DNA from: Lacinutrix jangbogonensis | GTDB taxonomy: Bacteria; Bacteroidota; Bacteroidia; Flavobacteriales; Flavobacteriaceae | Direction of reading: 5' to 3' | NCBI RefSeq assembly: GCF_000797445.1 | Contig: NZ_JSWF01000024.1 | Coordinates: 97,027-161,026, forward strand | Length of the DNA stretch: 64,000 nt | Shown: one piece after another, positions 50,934 to 58,852 of the stretch | Numbering within the stretch: the stretch's first letter is position 1 | Layout of the letters: each line of letters starts with the position of its first letter | Translations under genes and position numbers: made by a program | Notes under the pieces: model-generated | What the model was told of the DNA's origin: nothing | What the model saw: the letters and a program-made list of their open reading frames with translations, nothing else | Databases searched by the model: none

Positions 50934-51368
50934 ATGTTTTCAAAAGCTTGCGAATACGGTATTAGAGCATCAATCTTCATTGCGAAAAACTCGTTTGAAG
51001 GTAGACGTGTATCGCCTAAAGAAATATCTGAAAAAATAAACTCTCCTCAAGCATTTACAGCAAAAATATTACAAGCGTTGGTTAAAAATAATGTTATAAA
51101 GTCTGTAAAAGGAGCTTATGGTGGATTTGAAATAGATAAAGAAAAAATTGCTAAAATAAAACTAGCTCAAATTGTTAATGCTATCGATGGAGATAATATT
51201 TATAAAGGCTGTGGACTAGGATTAGACAAATGTGATGAAAACCATCCGTGCCCAATGCATGACAAGTTTAAAGTAGTACGTGATGGCTTAAGAGACCTAC
51301 TTGAGGACACTAACCTAGAAGAGTTAGCACTAGACCTTAAAAAAGGTTCTGCATTTTTAAAAATTTAA
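50934..51368 (+). CDS. Rrf2-family Fe-S transcriptional regulator (NsrR/IscR-like)
   Basis: 144 residues. Winged helix at 1-75 ('MFSKACEYGIRASIFIAKNS', 'KGAYGGFEI') and a cysteine cluster 'CGLGLDKCDENHPC' (C-x6-C-x5-C) that would hold an iron-sulfur cluster, close to the NsrR and IscR spacing. Downstream are ric and a hemerythrin, both NO/iron-sulfur stress genes, which favours nitric-oxide sensing. A palindrome at 51388-51401 in front of ric is its likely binding site. Confidence 0.92.
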   Translation: MFSKACEYGIRASIFIAKNSFEGRRVSPKEISEKINSPQAFTAKILQALVKNNVIKSVKGAYGGFEIDKEKIAKIKLAQIVNAIDGDNIYKGCGLGLDKCDENHPCPMHDKFKVVRDGLRDLLEDTNLEELALDLKKGSAFLKI

Positions 51369-51387
51369 AAAAAATTAACCTAAAATA

Positions 51388-51401
51388 GGATAAAAATATC
51401 C
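51388..51401. promoter_or_regulatory. Candidate Rrf2 operator GGATA-AAAA-TATCC
   Basis: Perfect 5-bp arms around four A's, 88 bp before the ric ATG and 20 bp after the Rrf2 stop. Confidence 0.45.
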
Positions 51402-51488
51402 GAATTAAAACCGTTATGAATCGCCATGACTAACAATTTAGAATACTAAAAAGCAAAACATTTTTACGAATATAAATTAAATTAAAAA

Positions 51489-52219
51489 ATGGAAACATTA
51501 CAAAAAAAGAACCAAAACAAATTGGACAGTTTGTTGCAGAAGATTTTAGAACTGCAGCTATTTTTTCAAAATACAAAATAGATTTTTGCTGCAATGGAAA
51601 CAGATCAATTGAAGAGGCATGCGAAAAAAAAGGAATAGATAGTAATACTCTATTGGAAGAACTAGAAGGTGTTTTAAGTACTTCTACAAACCAATCTATA
51701 GATTACAAATCTTGGCCATTAGATTTATTAGCAGAGTATATTGAAAAAACACATCATCGTTATGTAGAAGAAAAAATTCCTGTGATACGTCAGTTTTTAG
51801 ACAAGCTATGCAGTGTACATGGCGAACGTCATCCAGAACTGTTTAAAATAAATGAATTATTTAGAGCTTCAGCTGGAGAATTAGCTTCTCACATGAAAAA
51901 AGAAGAATTAATGCTGTTCCCTTTTGTAAAAAGAATGGTGAAGGCAAAATTGGATAATGAGGCGATACAATCTCCACAATTTGGAACTGTTGAAAACCCA
52001 ATAGCTATGATGATGGAAGAACATGATACGGAAGGTGAACGTTTTAGAGAAATAGCAGAACTTACAAATAATTATACTCCGCCTGCAGACGCCTGCAATA
52101 CGTACAAAGTAACTTTTGCAATGTTAGATGAGTTTGAAAAAGACCTACACCTTCACATACATTTAGAAAATAATATTTTATTTCCTAATGCAGTAAAATT
52201 GGAGAAGCAATTTGATTAA
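51489..52219 (+). pseudogene. ric: Iron-sulfur cluster repair di-iron protein Ric/ScdA, N-terminus shifted by one base in an A7 run
   Basis: Ric repairs iron-sulfur clusters damaged by NO and peroxide. The ATG at 51489 starts 'METLQK', then the frame breaks at A7 (51502-51508). In the next frame the sequence continues as 'EPKQIGQFVAEDFRTAAIFS' and 'KYKIDFCCNGNRSIEEAC', the ScdA N-terminal domain. The C-terminal hemerythrin-like domain has 'HHRYVEEKIPVIR', 'LASHMKKEELMLFPF', 'MMMEEHDTEGERFREI' and 'HLHIHLENNILFP'. One extra A gives about 243 residues, the normal length. Only 189 residues from a TTG are open as the sequence stands. Confidence 0.88.
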
Positions 52220-52252
52220 TAGCACTTCATGAATTGTAACTTTAGTCATTAG

Positions 52253-52294
52253 AAAATCCTGGAATATTTCTTCTAATATGTTCTAGGATTTTTA
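52253..52294 (+). terminator. Hairpin terminator after ric
   Basis: AAATCCTgGAAtAT and ATatgTTCtAGGATTT pair with few mismatches, then TTTATT. It separates ric from the next gene by a partial stop. Confidence 0.7.
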
Positions 52295-52336
52295 TTAAAA
52301 ACTTGGATCTTTACATTAAACCATTTTTTTATTTAA

Positions 52337-53530
52337 ATGCAAAAAAAGCTAATTGTTGTTTGCTTAATTAATTTCTTAGTTGCTGCCTTAATGGGTTTAG
52401 CATTGCGCTTTTCTTTTCTAGAATCCATTGGCTTAAACTATCGTTTTTTAACACATGCGCATTCTCATGTAGCCACGTTAGGTTGGGTCTATTTAATGCT
52501 ATATGCTCTTTTCGTTCATTATTTTATATCCAATAAAATCAAAGTTTTTAAGCGTTTGTTTTGGCTTACTGAGTTTGCCGTTATTGGCATGATGCTAAGC
52601 TTTCCCTTTCAAGGTTACGCTGTAGTTTCAATATCATTTTCCACATTACATATCTTTTGCAGTTACTACTTTGCATATCTTATTTTTAAACATCATAAAA
52701 CGCATTCTTTAGTTACTAGTAAATTACTAAAAGCTTCACTACTATTTATGGTACTCTCTACACTAGGTGTTTGGTGTTTAGGCCTTGCCGTTTCTATGCT
52801 TGGACAAGCCTCGGCTTTTTATCAAATTGCAATACAGTTCTTTTTACATTTTCAGTTTAATGGATGGTTTTTAGTTGCTGTTATTGCTATATTTTTCCAC
52901 TTGCTTAAGATTGAAGATTCAAAATTATTCCGACAGTTTTTCAATTTACTAATGGCATCAACGGTATTAACCATGGCATTACCAATACAATGGTTTGCAC
53001 CACATAATGCATTAGTATGGATTAATGGAGCTGGTGTTATTCTGCAAGTGGCCGCGCTCTATACGTTCTTTAAACTTATAAAACCCAAACGATATGCTTT
53101 GATAGAAAATGAAACTAAACTGCAATTCTATTTGTACAGTTTTGCTATGGTCTGTTTTATCCTGAAAGTTCTATTACAACTCCTTTCCATTTTACCTGAA
53201 TTTTCTCAAGTAGTATATACGCATCGTAATTTTGTTATCGGTTTTATTCACCTATTAATGCTTGGTGTAATCTCAGGATTTCTGTTTTCTTTTATTTTTA
53301 AAAATAAATTAATAACCTATTCCAAAACACTTTACATAGGTGTTTCGAGCTTTATTTTAGGTTTTATTTTAACTGAAACACTATTACTTACCCAAGGCAT
53401 TTCATTTTATACAAGAAGCGGAATGCTAACAAATTACTATTTATTATTATTTCTTTTTAGTATCTTATTACCATTAGGAATACTCCTTATATTATATAAT
53501 ATTATTAGACACAAAAACCATGCAGCATAA
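52337..53530 (+). CDS. Histidine-rich polytopic membrane protein, remote haem-copper-oxidase-like
   Basis: 397 residues, about 11-12 membrane helices, no recognised close family. Histidines sit where haem-copper oxidase subunit I has its ligands: 'THAHSHVATLGW' (His40/42/44, second helix), 'LHFQFNGWFLVA' (His171), 'WFAPHNALVW' (His223) and 'THRNFVIGFIHLLMLG' (His296, His305). The CcoN in this same window has 'LHTNAVIF', 'GHNAVAFF', 'AGPHHLLY' and 'IAHVHVGAL'. With Rrf2, Ric and hemerythrin around it, an NO-reducing or NO/haem-handling role is plausible; an NnrS-like role is the alternative. The gene overlaps the hemerythrin gene by 11 bases. Confidence 0.75.
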   Translation: MQKKLIVVCLINFLVAALMGLALRFSFLESIGLNYRFLTHAHSHVATLGWVYLMLYALFVHYFISNKIKVFKRLFWLTEFAVIGMMLSFPFQGYAVVSISFSTLHIFCSYYFAYLIFKHHKTHSLVTSKLLKASLLFMVLSTLGVWCLGLAVSMLGQASAFYQIAIQFFLHFQFNGWFLVAVIAIFFHLLKIEDSKLFRQFFNLLMASTVLTMALPIQWFAPHNALVWINGAGVILQVAALYTFFKLIKPKRYALIENETKLQFYLYSFAMVCFILKVLLQLLSILPEFSQVVYTHRNFVIGFIHLLMLGVISGFLFSFIFKNKLITYSKTLYIGVSSFILGFILTETLLLTQGISFYTRSGMLTNYYLLLFLFSILLPLGILLILYNIIRHKNHAA

Positions 53531-53981
53531 ACCTCAAAAGCGACATAAAGCATTACAACCATTAAGTAGAGAGCACCATCATGGTTTATTATTATCCTGG
53601 AAAATAAGATCTGGATTTAACAAAAACATCACTCCCGAACGTATGCGAATCTATGTCGATTGGTTTTTTGAAACACATTTAATTCCGCATTTTGAAATGG
53701 AAGAAGCGCATGTTTTTACCATTTTAGAAAAAGATAATGCACTTGTAAAAAAAGCATTAAAAGATCACAGACGCTTAAAACGATTATTTACTGAAACCGA
53801 AGATGATGCAAAAACATTAATTAAGATTGAAGAAGCACTAGAAAAACACATTAGATTTGAAGAACGTGTTTTGTTTCCTGAAATTCAAAAAGTAGCTAGC
53901 GAAACACAAATGCTTGAAATAGAAAAAATACATCAATCAGAATCTTTTGTAGACAAGATAGATGATGAATTTTGGAGGTAG
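53520..53981 (+). CDS. Hemerythrin-domain protein
   Basis: 153 residues. Four-helix di-iron domain: 'LSREHHHGLLLSW', 'HLIPHFEMEEAHVF' (HxxxE), 'KDHRRLKRLF' and 'LEKHIRFEERVLFPEIQ' (HxxxE). Binds O2 or NO or stores iron. It starts inside the preceding membrane protein gene, so they are translated together as the end of the NO-stress module. Confidence 0.9.
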   Translation: MQHKPQKRHKALQPLSREHHHGLLLSWKIRSGFNKNITPERMRIYVDWFFETHLIPHFEMEEAHVFTILEKDNALVKKALKDHRRLKRLFTETEDDAKTLIKIEEALEKHIRFEERVLFPEIQKVASETQMLEIEKIHQSESFVDKIDDEFWR

Positions 53982-54079
53982 CATTGCATTATCTTCTAAT
54001 TTAGGATATAATTAAAATAGTGGTTGTAAAAATTAATATAAAACCAATAATTAGAATTTTCCAAAAGAAAGGTTTAATT

Positions 54080-54283
54080 TTATAAATAAACAAATTCAAT
54101 TGCAGACCCAAAAACAATAAGCTTCTCTCGTAAACCTTCTACAACATTATGAGTAGAGAATTCGAATATTAATTTTTGATTAGAAGCATCTGCTACTAAA
54201 TTGGTAATGCCCTTAGTATTAGAAACACACTCTTTAATAGAGGCGTAATACTCTACACTTTTCGATATTACTGCCGCTTTCAT
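54080..54283 (-). CDS. Small hypothetical protein (ferredoxin-like/HMA-like fold without metal motif)
   Basis: 67 residues from a proper ATG. The beta-alpha-beta-beta-alpha-beta order suggested by 'IKECVSNTKGITNLVAD' and 'NVVEGLREKLIVFGSAIEFV' recalls heavy-metal-associated domains, but the MxCxxC metal site is absent. It is divergent from the universal stress gene and could share the Fnr-like site at 54334-54345. No family is recognised; coding status is likely but not certain. Confidence 0.55.
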   Translation of the reverse strand: MKAAVISKSVEYYASIKECVSNTKGITNLVADASNQKLIFEFSTHNVVEGLREKLIVFGSAIEFVYL

Positions 54284-54333
54284 TTAATACCTGTTTTATT
54301 TTGTAAACCTAAAAAAAAATAAATGCCTTTAAA

Positions 54334-54345
54334 TGACTTTTGTCA
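54334..54345. promoter_or_regulatory. Crp/Fnr-type site TGAC-TTTT-GTCA
   Basis: Perfect palindrome centred 29.5 bp upstream of a TAAATTTG -7 box (54369-54376) in front of the universal stress gene. This places it near -42 of the expected start, the usual activator position. Confidence 0.75.
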
Positions 54346-54404
54346 CCTTAACAAAATAAAACTAGTCTTAAATTTGAATTATATTAATACAAAACACTAA
54401 AACG

Positions 54405-55232
54405 ATGAAAAAAATATTAGTTCCTGTAGATTTCTCTGAATATTCAGATAATGCTTTGAAAGTTGCTTCAGAAATTGCTAAAAAACAAAATGCAGAAATT
54501 GTGGCAGTGCATATGCTAGGTCTTAGCGACGCAGTAATTACAAAGGAACAAAATTCTATGGAAGGTATGTTCCTTTTAAAATTAACACAAAAACGTTTTG
54601 TTGAGTTTTTAGATAAAGACTATTTAAAGGGTATTACTATACACCAAACGGTAAAAAACTATAAGGTTTTTAGCGAATTAGATGATGTTGCTAAAGAACA
54701 TAATGCAGATCTTATTGTAATGGGTTCACATGGCAGCAGTGGCTTAAGCGAAGTTTTTGTTGGCTCTAACACCGAAAAAGTTGTACGTACAGCTTCTGTA
54801 CCTGTTTTAGTTATTAAACAAGATAATACTTTTAATGCTTCGAAAGCTGTATTTGCTTGCGATTATAGATTAGAAAGTCTTGATGTTTATAATAGAATCA
54901 CCCGTTTATTTAAAGCATTAGACATAGAGGTTAAACTCCTTTATATAAACCTTCCTGGAGAACACTATTTAAGCACAAACGAAATAGAACAACGTATCAC
55001 TAATTTCTTAGTACACCTTCATGAAGATGATAACACATTACCCGAAGACATTACAATTTATTCTGATTATTCGGTAGAAAAAGGAGTGTTTAATTATGCC
55101 AAAAAGATAAAAGCAGATATTATTGGTATTCCAACACATGGAAGAAAAGGAATTGCACATTTCTTCTCTGGAAGTATTAGTGAAGATATTGTAAACCATT
55201 CAAAGCTTCCTGTAATTACAGTAAAAATGTAA
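54405..55232 (+). CDS. Universal stress protein with two UspA domains
   Basis: 275 residues. The first domain (1-145) has the ATP-binding signature 'VMGSHGSSGLSEVFVGSNTE' and 'VPVLVIK'. The second (150-275) has 'IGIPTHGRKGIAHFFSGSIS' and 'LPVITVK'. Such proteins support survival under energy or oxygen limitation. A Crp/Fnr-type site lies upstream and the Crp/Fnr regulator is convergent next door. Confidence 0.93.
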   Translation: MKKILVPVDFSEYSDNALKVASEIAKKQNAEIVAVHMLGLSDAVITKEQNSMEGMFLLKLTQKRFVEFLDKDYLKGITIHQTVKNYKVFSELDDVAKEHNADLIVMGSHGSSGLSEVFVGSNTEKVVRTASVPVLVIKQDNTFNASKAVFACDYRLESLDVYNRITRLFKALDIEVKLLYINLPGEHYLSTNEIEQRITNFLVHLHEDDNTLPEDITIYSDYSVEKGVFNYAKKIKADIIGIPTHGRKGIAHFFSGSISEDIVNHSKLPVITVKM

Positions 55233-55265
55233 TACTATAAAGCTTTTAAATAGTAAAAGCGTATT

Positions 55266-55955
55266 CTAAAAGCCTTCTATTAAACGATAGAGGGCTTTTT
55301 TGTTTATAATTTTTATACGTTTACCTTCTGTAGAAATAACCTCTTCTTTTCTAAATGCAGACAATGTTCTAATGCAAGCCTCTTTAGCAGTACCTACAAC
55401 ATTAGCAATATCTTCACGTGTAAGTATTACTGCAATAAAACCATCGCAGTCTATTCCAAAATTATCTTCAAGATATTTTAAGGTTTCTGCAACACGTTGT
55501 TTTACTGTTTTTTGAGCCATATTCACGATAATGTTATCTGCATATTTTAACTCGTTTGCCATATGTAGTAATATAGCCTTAGTAAAATCTACATTATTAT
55601 TTACACTGTCTTGAAGATGTTTTTTAGGGATATAACAGACTTCCATATCATTTAAAGCAACTGCACTTAGATTTGTAACCTCATCTGTAATAACAGAACG
55701 TTGTCCTAAAACTTCTCCGCTTGAAGATATTTTTATTATTTGATCTTTACCATTATCACTCATTTTAGACAATTTAGAAACACCACTACGAACGCAAAAA
55801 ACACCATTCAGTTTTTCGCCTTCTGAAAATAATGTATCACCCTTTTTTATAGTTTTAGACACCTTACTATCCGCTATTAGCTTTAACTCATCCTTTTTTA
55901 AAGTCTTAAGCGCATTCAACTCTCTAATAATACAATTCTCACAACGGCTCTCCAT
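55266..55955 (-). CDS. Crp/Fnr-family transcriptional regulator
   Basis: 229 residues from ATG 55955 (MESRCENCIIREL). The longer frame from TTG 55979 is unlikely because a -7 box TACCTTTG ends at 55977. N-terminal CxxC ('RCENC'), cyclic-nucleotide-binding-like beta barrel, dimer helix ('KAILLHMANELKYADNIIV') and a C-terminal winged helix ('LTREDIANVVGTAKEACIRTL'). E. coli Fnr has a third cysteine six residues after its CxxC; here it is missing, so Fe-S binding is uncertain. Three TGA-N6-TCA sites around it are the probable targets: usp, ccoI and ccoS/ccoN. Confidence 0.9.
   Translation of the reverse strand: MESRCENCIIRELNALKTLKKDELKLIADSKVSKTIKKGDTLFSEGEKLNGVFCVRSGVSKLSKMSDNGKDQIIKISSSGEVLGQRSVITDEVTNLSAVALNDMEVCYIPKKHLQDSVNNNVDFTKAILLHMANELKYADNIIVNMAQKTVKQRVAETLKYLEDNFGIDCDGFIAVILTREDIANVVGTAKEACIRTLSAFRKEEVISTEGKRIKIINKKALYRLIEGF
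55268..55301 (+). terminator. Terminator of the usp gene, inside the 3' end of the Crp/Fnr gene
   Basis: AAAAGCCtTCTAT-TAAACG-ATAGAgGGCTTTTTT. On the plus strand it ends usp; on the minus strand it is the last codons of the regulator. Confidence 0.85.
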
Positions 55956-56036
55956 TTCGTTCTCTTTTAAGAAATGCAAAGGTAATCAAATCTATTTTTT
56001 CTGCATAATAATTTTTACCAAATACCTTATGAAAAA

Positions 56037-56048
56037 TGACAAATATCA
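56037..56048. promoter_or_regulatory. Crp/Fnr-type site TGACAAATATCA
   Basis: Centred 28.5 bp upstream of TACTTTTG (56071-56078), which serves ccoI. It lies in the divergent region shared with the Crp/Fnr gene, so it may also act on that gene. Confidence 0.7.
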
Positions 56049-56108
56049 TCTTTTAAACTTGAATATTTAATACTTTTGTTATAGGTTTAATGAGCAAATA
56101 AAATAACT

Positions 56109-58505
56109 ATGGAGAATTGTTTCCATTGTGGAGACGAATGCAGAACAACAGTAATTCATCATCACGATAAATCCTTTTGTTGCAACGGTTGCAAAACTGT
56201 TTTCGATATTTTAAACGATAATGATCTTTCTTATTATTACGATTTAGAGCAAACTCCGGGTACTACTCCATTTTTTACAGAAGGCAAATTTGATTTTCTA
56301 GAAAATGAAAAAATAGTAGCTAAGCTCTTAGAATTTAACGAGCAAGGGACACAAGTAGTATCGTTATTAATTCCAACAATTCACTGTAGTTCATGTATTT
56401 GGGTATTAGAAAACCTTAACAAACTAAATCCTGCAGTAAAAACAGCTCAGGTAAATTTCCCTAAAAAAACGGTAAGAATTACTTTTTCTTCGGAAGAAAT
56501 AACACTACAAAATCTCGTTATTCTTTTATCGAGAATAGGTTACGAACCTTATATTTCGTTAGATGATGCCACCAAAAAAAACACAAAAACAGATAGAAGT
56601 CTTATCTATAAATTAGGAGTTGCTGGTTTTGCTTTTGGAAACATTATGTTTCTCTCCTTTCCTGAGTATTTTGAAGTTAATGAATTTTGGCTAGATAAAT
56701 TTAAGCCTCTTTTTCGTTGGTTAATTTTTGTTTTCGCTTTACCTGTTGCAGTATATTCTGGACGCGACTATTTTGTATCTGCATATAAAGGCTTACGCTC
56801 TAAAATTTTAAACATAGATGTGCCTATTGCTATAGGTATTTCTGTTTTATTTATTAGATCTACCATCGAAATTGTATTCGATCTTGGTTCTGGATTTTTT
56901 GACAGCATGACTGGTTTGGTCTTTTTCTTACTTCTAGGAAAATTCTTTCAACAAAAAACGTATGATTTCTTGTCTTTCGAACGCGATTACAAATCATACT
57001 TTCCTATTGCAGTAACACGATTATTAAAAAACAGCACTTCAAAAACCGAAGAACAGACTCAAGTTTACGAACTAAAAAAAGGAGACCGATTGTTAATTAG
57101 AAATGCAGAGTTATTGCCTGTAGATGCGATCTTAATTAAAGGAAACGCGTTAATAGATTATAGTTTTGTTACTGGCGAAGCAGAACCCATTACAAAAGTA
57201 TCGGGAGAACATTTATTTGCCGGAGGAAGACAACAATCTGGGCCAATAGAAGTAGAAGTATTAAAACCTGTGGAGCAAAGTTACTTAACGCAACTCTGGT
57301 CTAACGAAATTTTTAACAAGACTAACCAAAGCACTTTTCAAACGTTAACAGATGGGATTAGTAAACGCTTTACAACAAGTCTTTTATTAATTGCTGTTAT
57401 TGCCACTATTGTATGGTTATTTATTGATAAGTCTATAGCATTAAATGTATTTACGTCTGTACTCATTGTAGCTTGTCCTTGTGCAATTGCACTTGCTGCT
57501 CCTTTTACTTTAGGAAATTTATTACGTATTTATGGGCGTAATAAATTATACCTAAAAAATACAACTGTTATAGAACAATTAGCACATATCAATACTGTCG
57601 TTTTCGATAAGACAGGAACGCTTACGACAAGTACTAAAAATACAATAAGCTACGAAGGGATTCCGCTTACTAAAGATGAAGAATCTCTATTAACAAGCAC
57701 AATTAGAGCCTCTAATCATCCTTTAAGCAGATCTTTGTATGCTACTTTAGACAAAAACAACATTCAAACTTTAGATTATTTTAAAGAAGATATTGGGCAG
57801 GGTATTACCGGAAAAATTAATAACCAAGAAATTAAAGTGGGCTCCTTTGAATATGTAGAAAAAAACCAGACTATTGAACATGCAAAAACACTGCAGCGCA
57901 CAGCAATACATATTAGTAAAGATAATAATTACAAAGGGTGTTACGTGTTTTATAATGAATATAGAGATGGTGTAAAGTACGTTTTTAATGCGCTTAGTGA
58001 AACATCAAAAATCGTTATTCTTTCTGGAGATAACGAAGGTGAGAAAGCACACCTTACAAGCCTACTGCCAAAGAACACGACGCTTTTATTTAATCAGAAA
58101 CCAGAAGACAAACTCCATTTTATTAAACAACAGCAAAAAGAAGGCAAAAACGTATTAATGATTGGAGACGGACTTAATGATGCTGGAGCATTAGCACAAA
58201 GTAATGTCGGGTTTTCAATCTCCGAAAACGTAAACATCTTCTCTCCTGCTTGCGATGGGATTTTAGATGCTTCAAAATTTAAAGATATCCCTTCCTTTTT
58301 GGTGCTTTCGCGGAAAGGTATTACAGTTATTAAATATGCCTTTATCTTTTCGTTAGTATACAATTTAATAGGGTTAGCTTTTGCCATTTCGGGTAACCTA
58401 AAACCCGTAGTAGCTGCCATTTTAATGCCGTTAAGCTCGATAAGTATTGTAGTATTTACAACTTTGGCTACCTATTTTATTGGAAAAAAAATGAATACTT
58501 ATTAA
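56109..58505 (+). CDS. ccoI: Copper-translocating P-type ATPase CcoI (FixI) for cbb3 oxidase assembly
   Basis: 798 residues. The N-terminus has a Cys-rich metal domain ('ENCFHCGDEC', 'CCNGCKTVF') and an HMA domain with 'HCSSCIW'. Eight membrane helices follow, with the CPC ion site 'VACPCAIALAAPF' (about 455), phosphorylation site 'DKTGTLTT' (about Asp499) and 'GDGLNDAGALAQS'. The HP motif is present as 'SNHPLSRSL'. It supplies Cu to the CcoN active site. First of the cco run, with a Crp/Fnr-type site upstream. Confidence 0.95.
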   Translation: MENCFHCGDECRTTVIHHHDKSFCCNGCKTVFDILNDNDLSYYYDLEQTPGTTPFFTEGKFDFLENEKIVAKLLEFNEQGTQVVSLLIPTIHCSSCIWVLENLNKLNPAVKTAQVNFPKKTVRITFSSEEITLQNLVILLSRIGYEPYISLDDATKKNTKTDRSLIYKLGVAGFAFGNIMFLSFPEYFEVNEFWLDKFKPLFRWLIFVFALPVAVYSGRDYFVSAYKGLRSKILNIDVPIAIGISVLFIRSTIEIVFDLGSGFFDSMTGLVFFLLLGKFFQQKTYDFLSFERDYKSYFPIAVTRLLKNSTSKTEEQTQVYELKKGDRLLIRNAELLPVDAILIKGNALIDYSFVTGEAEPITKVSGEHLFAGGRQQSGPIEVEVLKPVEQSYLTQLWSNEIFNKTNQSTFQTLTDGISKRFTTSLLLIAVIATIVWLFIDKSIALNVFTSVLIVACPCAIALAAPFTLGNLLRIYGRNKLYLKNTTVIEQLAHINTVVFDKTGTLTTSTKNTISYEGIPLTKDEESLLTSTIRASNHPLSRSLYATLDKNNIQTLDYFKEDIGQGITGKINNQEIKVGSFEYVEKNQTIEHAKTLQRTAIHISKDNNYKGCYVFYNEYRDGVKYVFNALSETSKIVILSGDNEGEKAHLTSLLPKNTTLLFNQKPEDKLHFIKQQQKEGKNVLMIGDGLNDAGALAQSNVGFSISENVNIFSPACDGILDASKFKDIPSFLVLSRKGITVIKYAFIFSLVYNLIGLAFAISGNLKPVVAAILMPLSSISIVVFTTLATYFIGKKMNTY

Positions 58506-58572
58506 TACTAATTTATTTAATAAAAATAATACTATTTTTTTATTAAAATTAATACAGTAAATTCTCTAAAAG

Positions 58573-58584
58573 TGATAAATGTCA
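58573..58584. promoter_or_regulatory. Crp/Fnr-type site TGATAAATGTCA
   Basis: Centred 29.5 bp upstream of the -7-like box TAATTTTA (58608-58615), 50 bp before ccoS. Same spacing as the two sites before it. Confidence 0.7.
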
Positions 58585-58634
58585 TCTTTTTTTAAGCGTA
58601 ACAGCAGTAATTTTACAAAATAATTCAGTTAGGT

Positions 58635-58850
58635 ATGAGTATCATTTATATGCTTTTGGCAATTAGCGTAATTGTTGCGTTAGTTTTTTTTACATTTTTT
58701 ATAGTGTCTGTTAAAAACGGACAATATGACGATATGTACACACCTTCTGTTCGTATGCTTTTTGAAGATGAATTAGTCAAAGAAAAAAGCACAAAACCAA
58801 GTCCTAAAAACAACAAAAAACCAATCATATTTAAAGAACAACTCAAGTAA
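58635..58850 (+). CDS. ccoS: cbb3 oxidase maturation protein CcoS
   Basis: 71 residues, one N-terminal membrane helix ('IIYMLLAISVIVALVFFTFF'), then 'VKNGQYDDMYTPSVRMLFED', the CcoS signature (x-G-Q-[YF]-D-D). Needed for cofactor insertion into CcoN. Two bases separate it from ccoNO. Confidence 0.93.
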   Translation: MSIIYMLLAISVIVALVFFTFFIVSVKNGQYDDMYTPSVRMLFEDELVKEKSTKPSPKNNKKPIIFKEQLK

Positions 58851-58852
58851 CT

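Noticed and set aside
55956..55979. Longer N-terminus of the Crp/Fnr regulator from a TTG
   Set aside because: A TACCTTTG -7 box (minus strand, 55984-55977) overlaps it; the ATG at 55955 is a better start.
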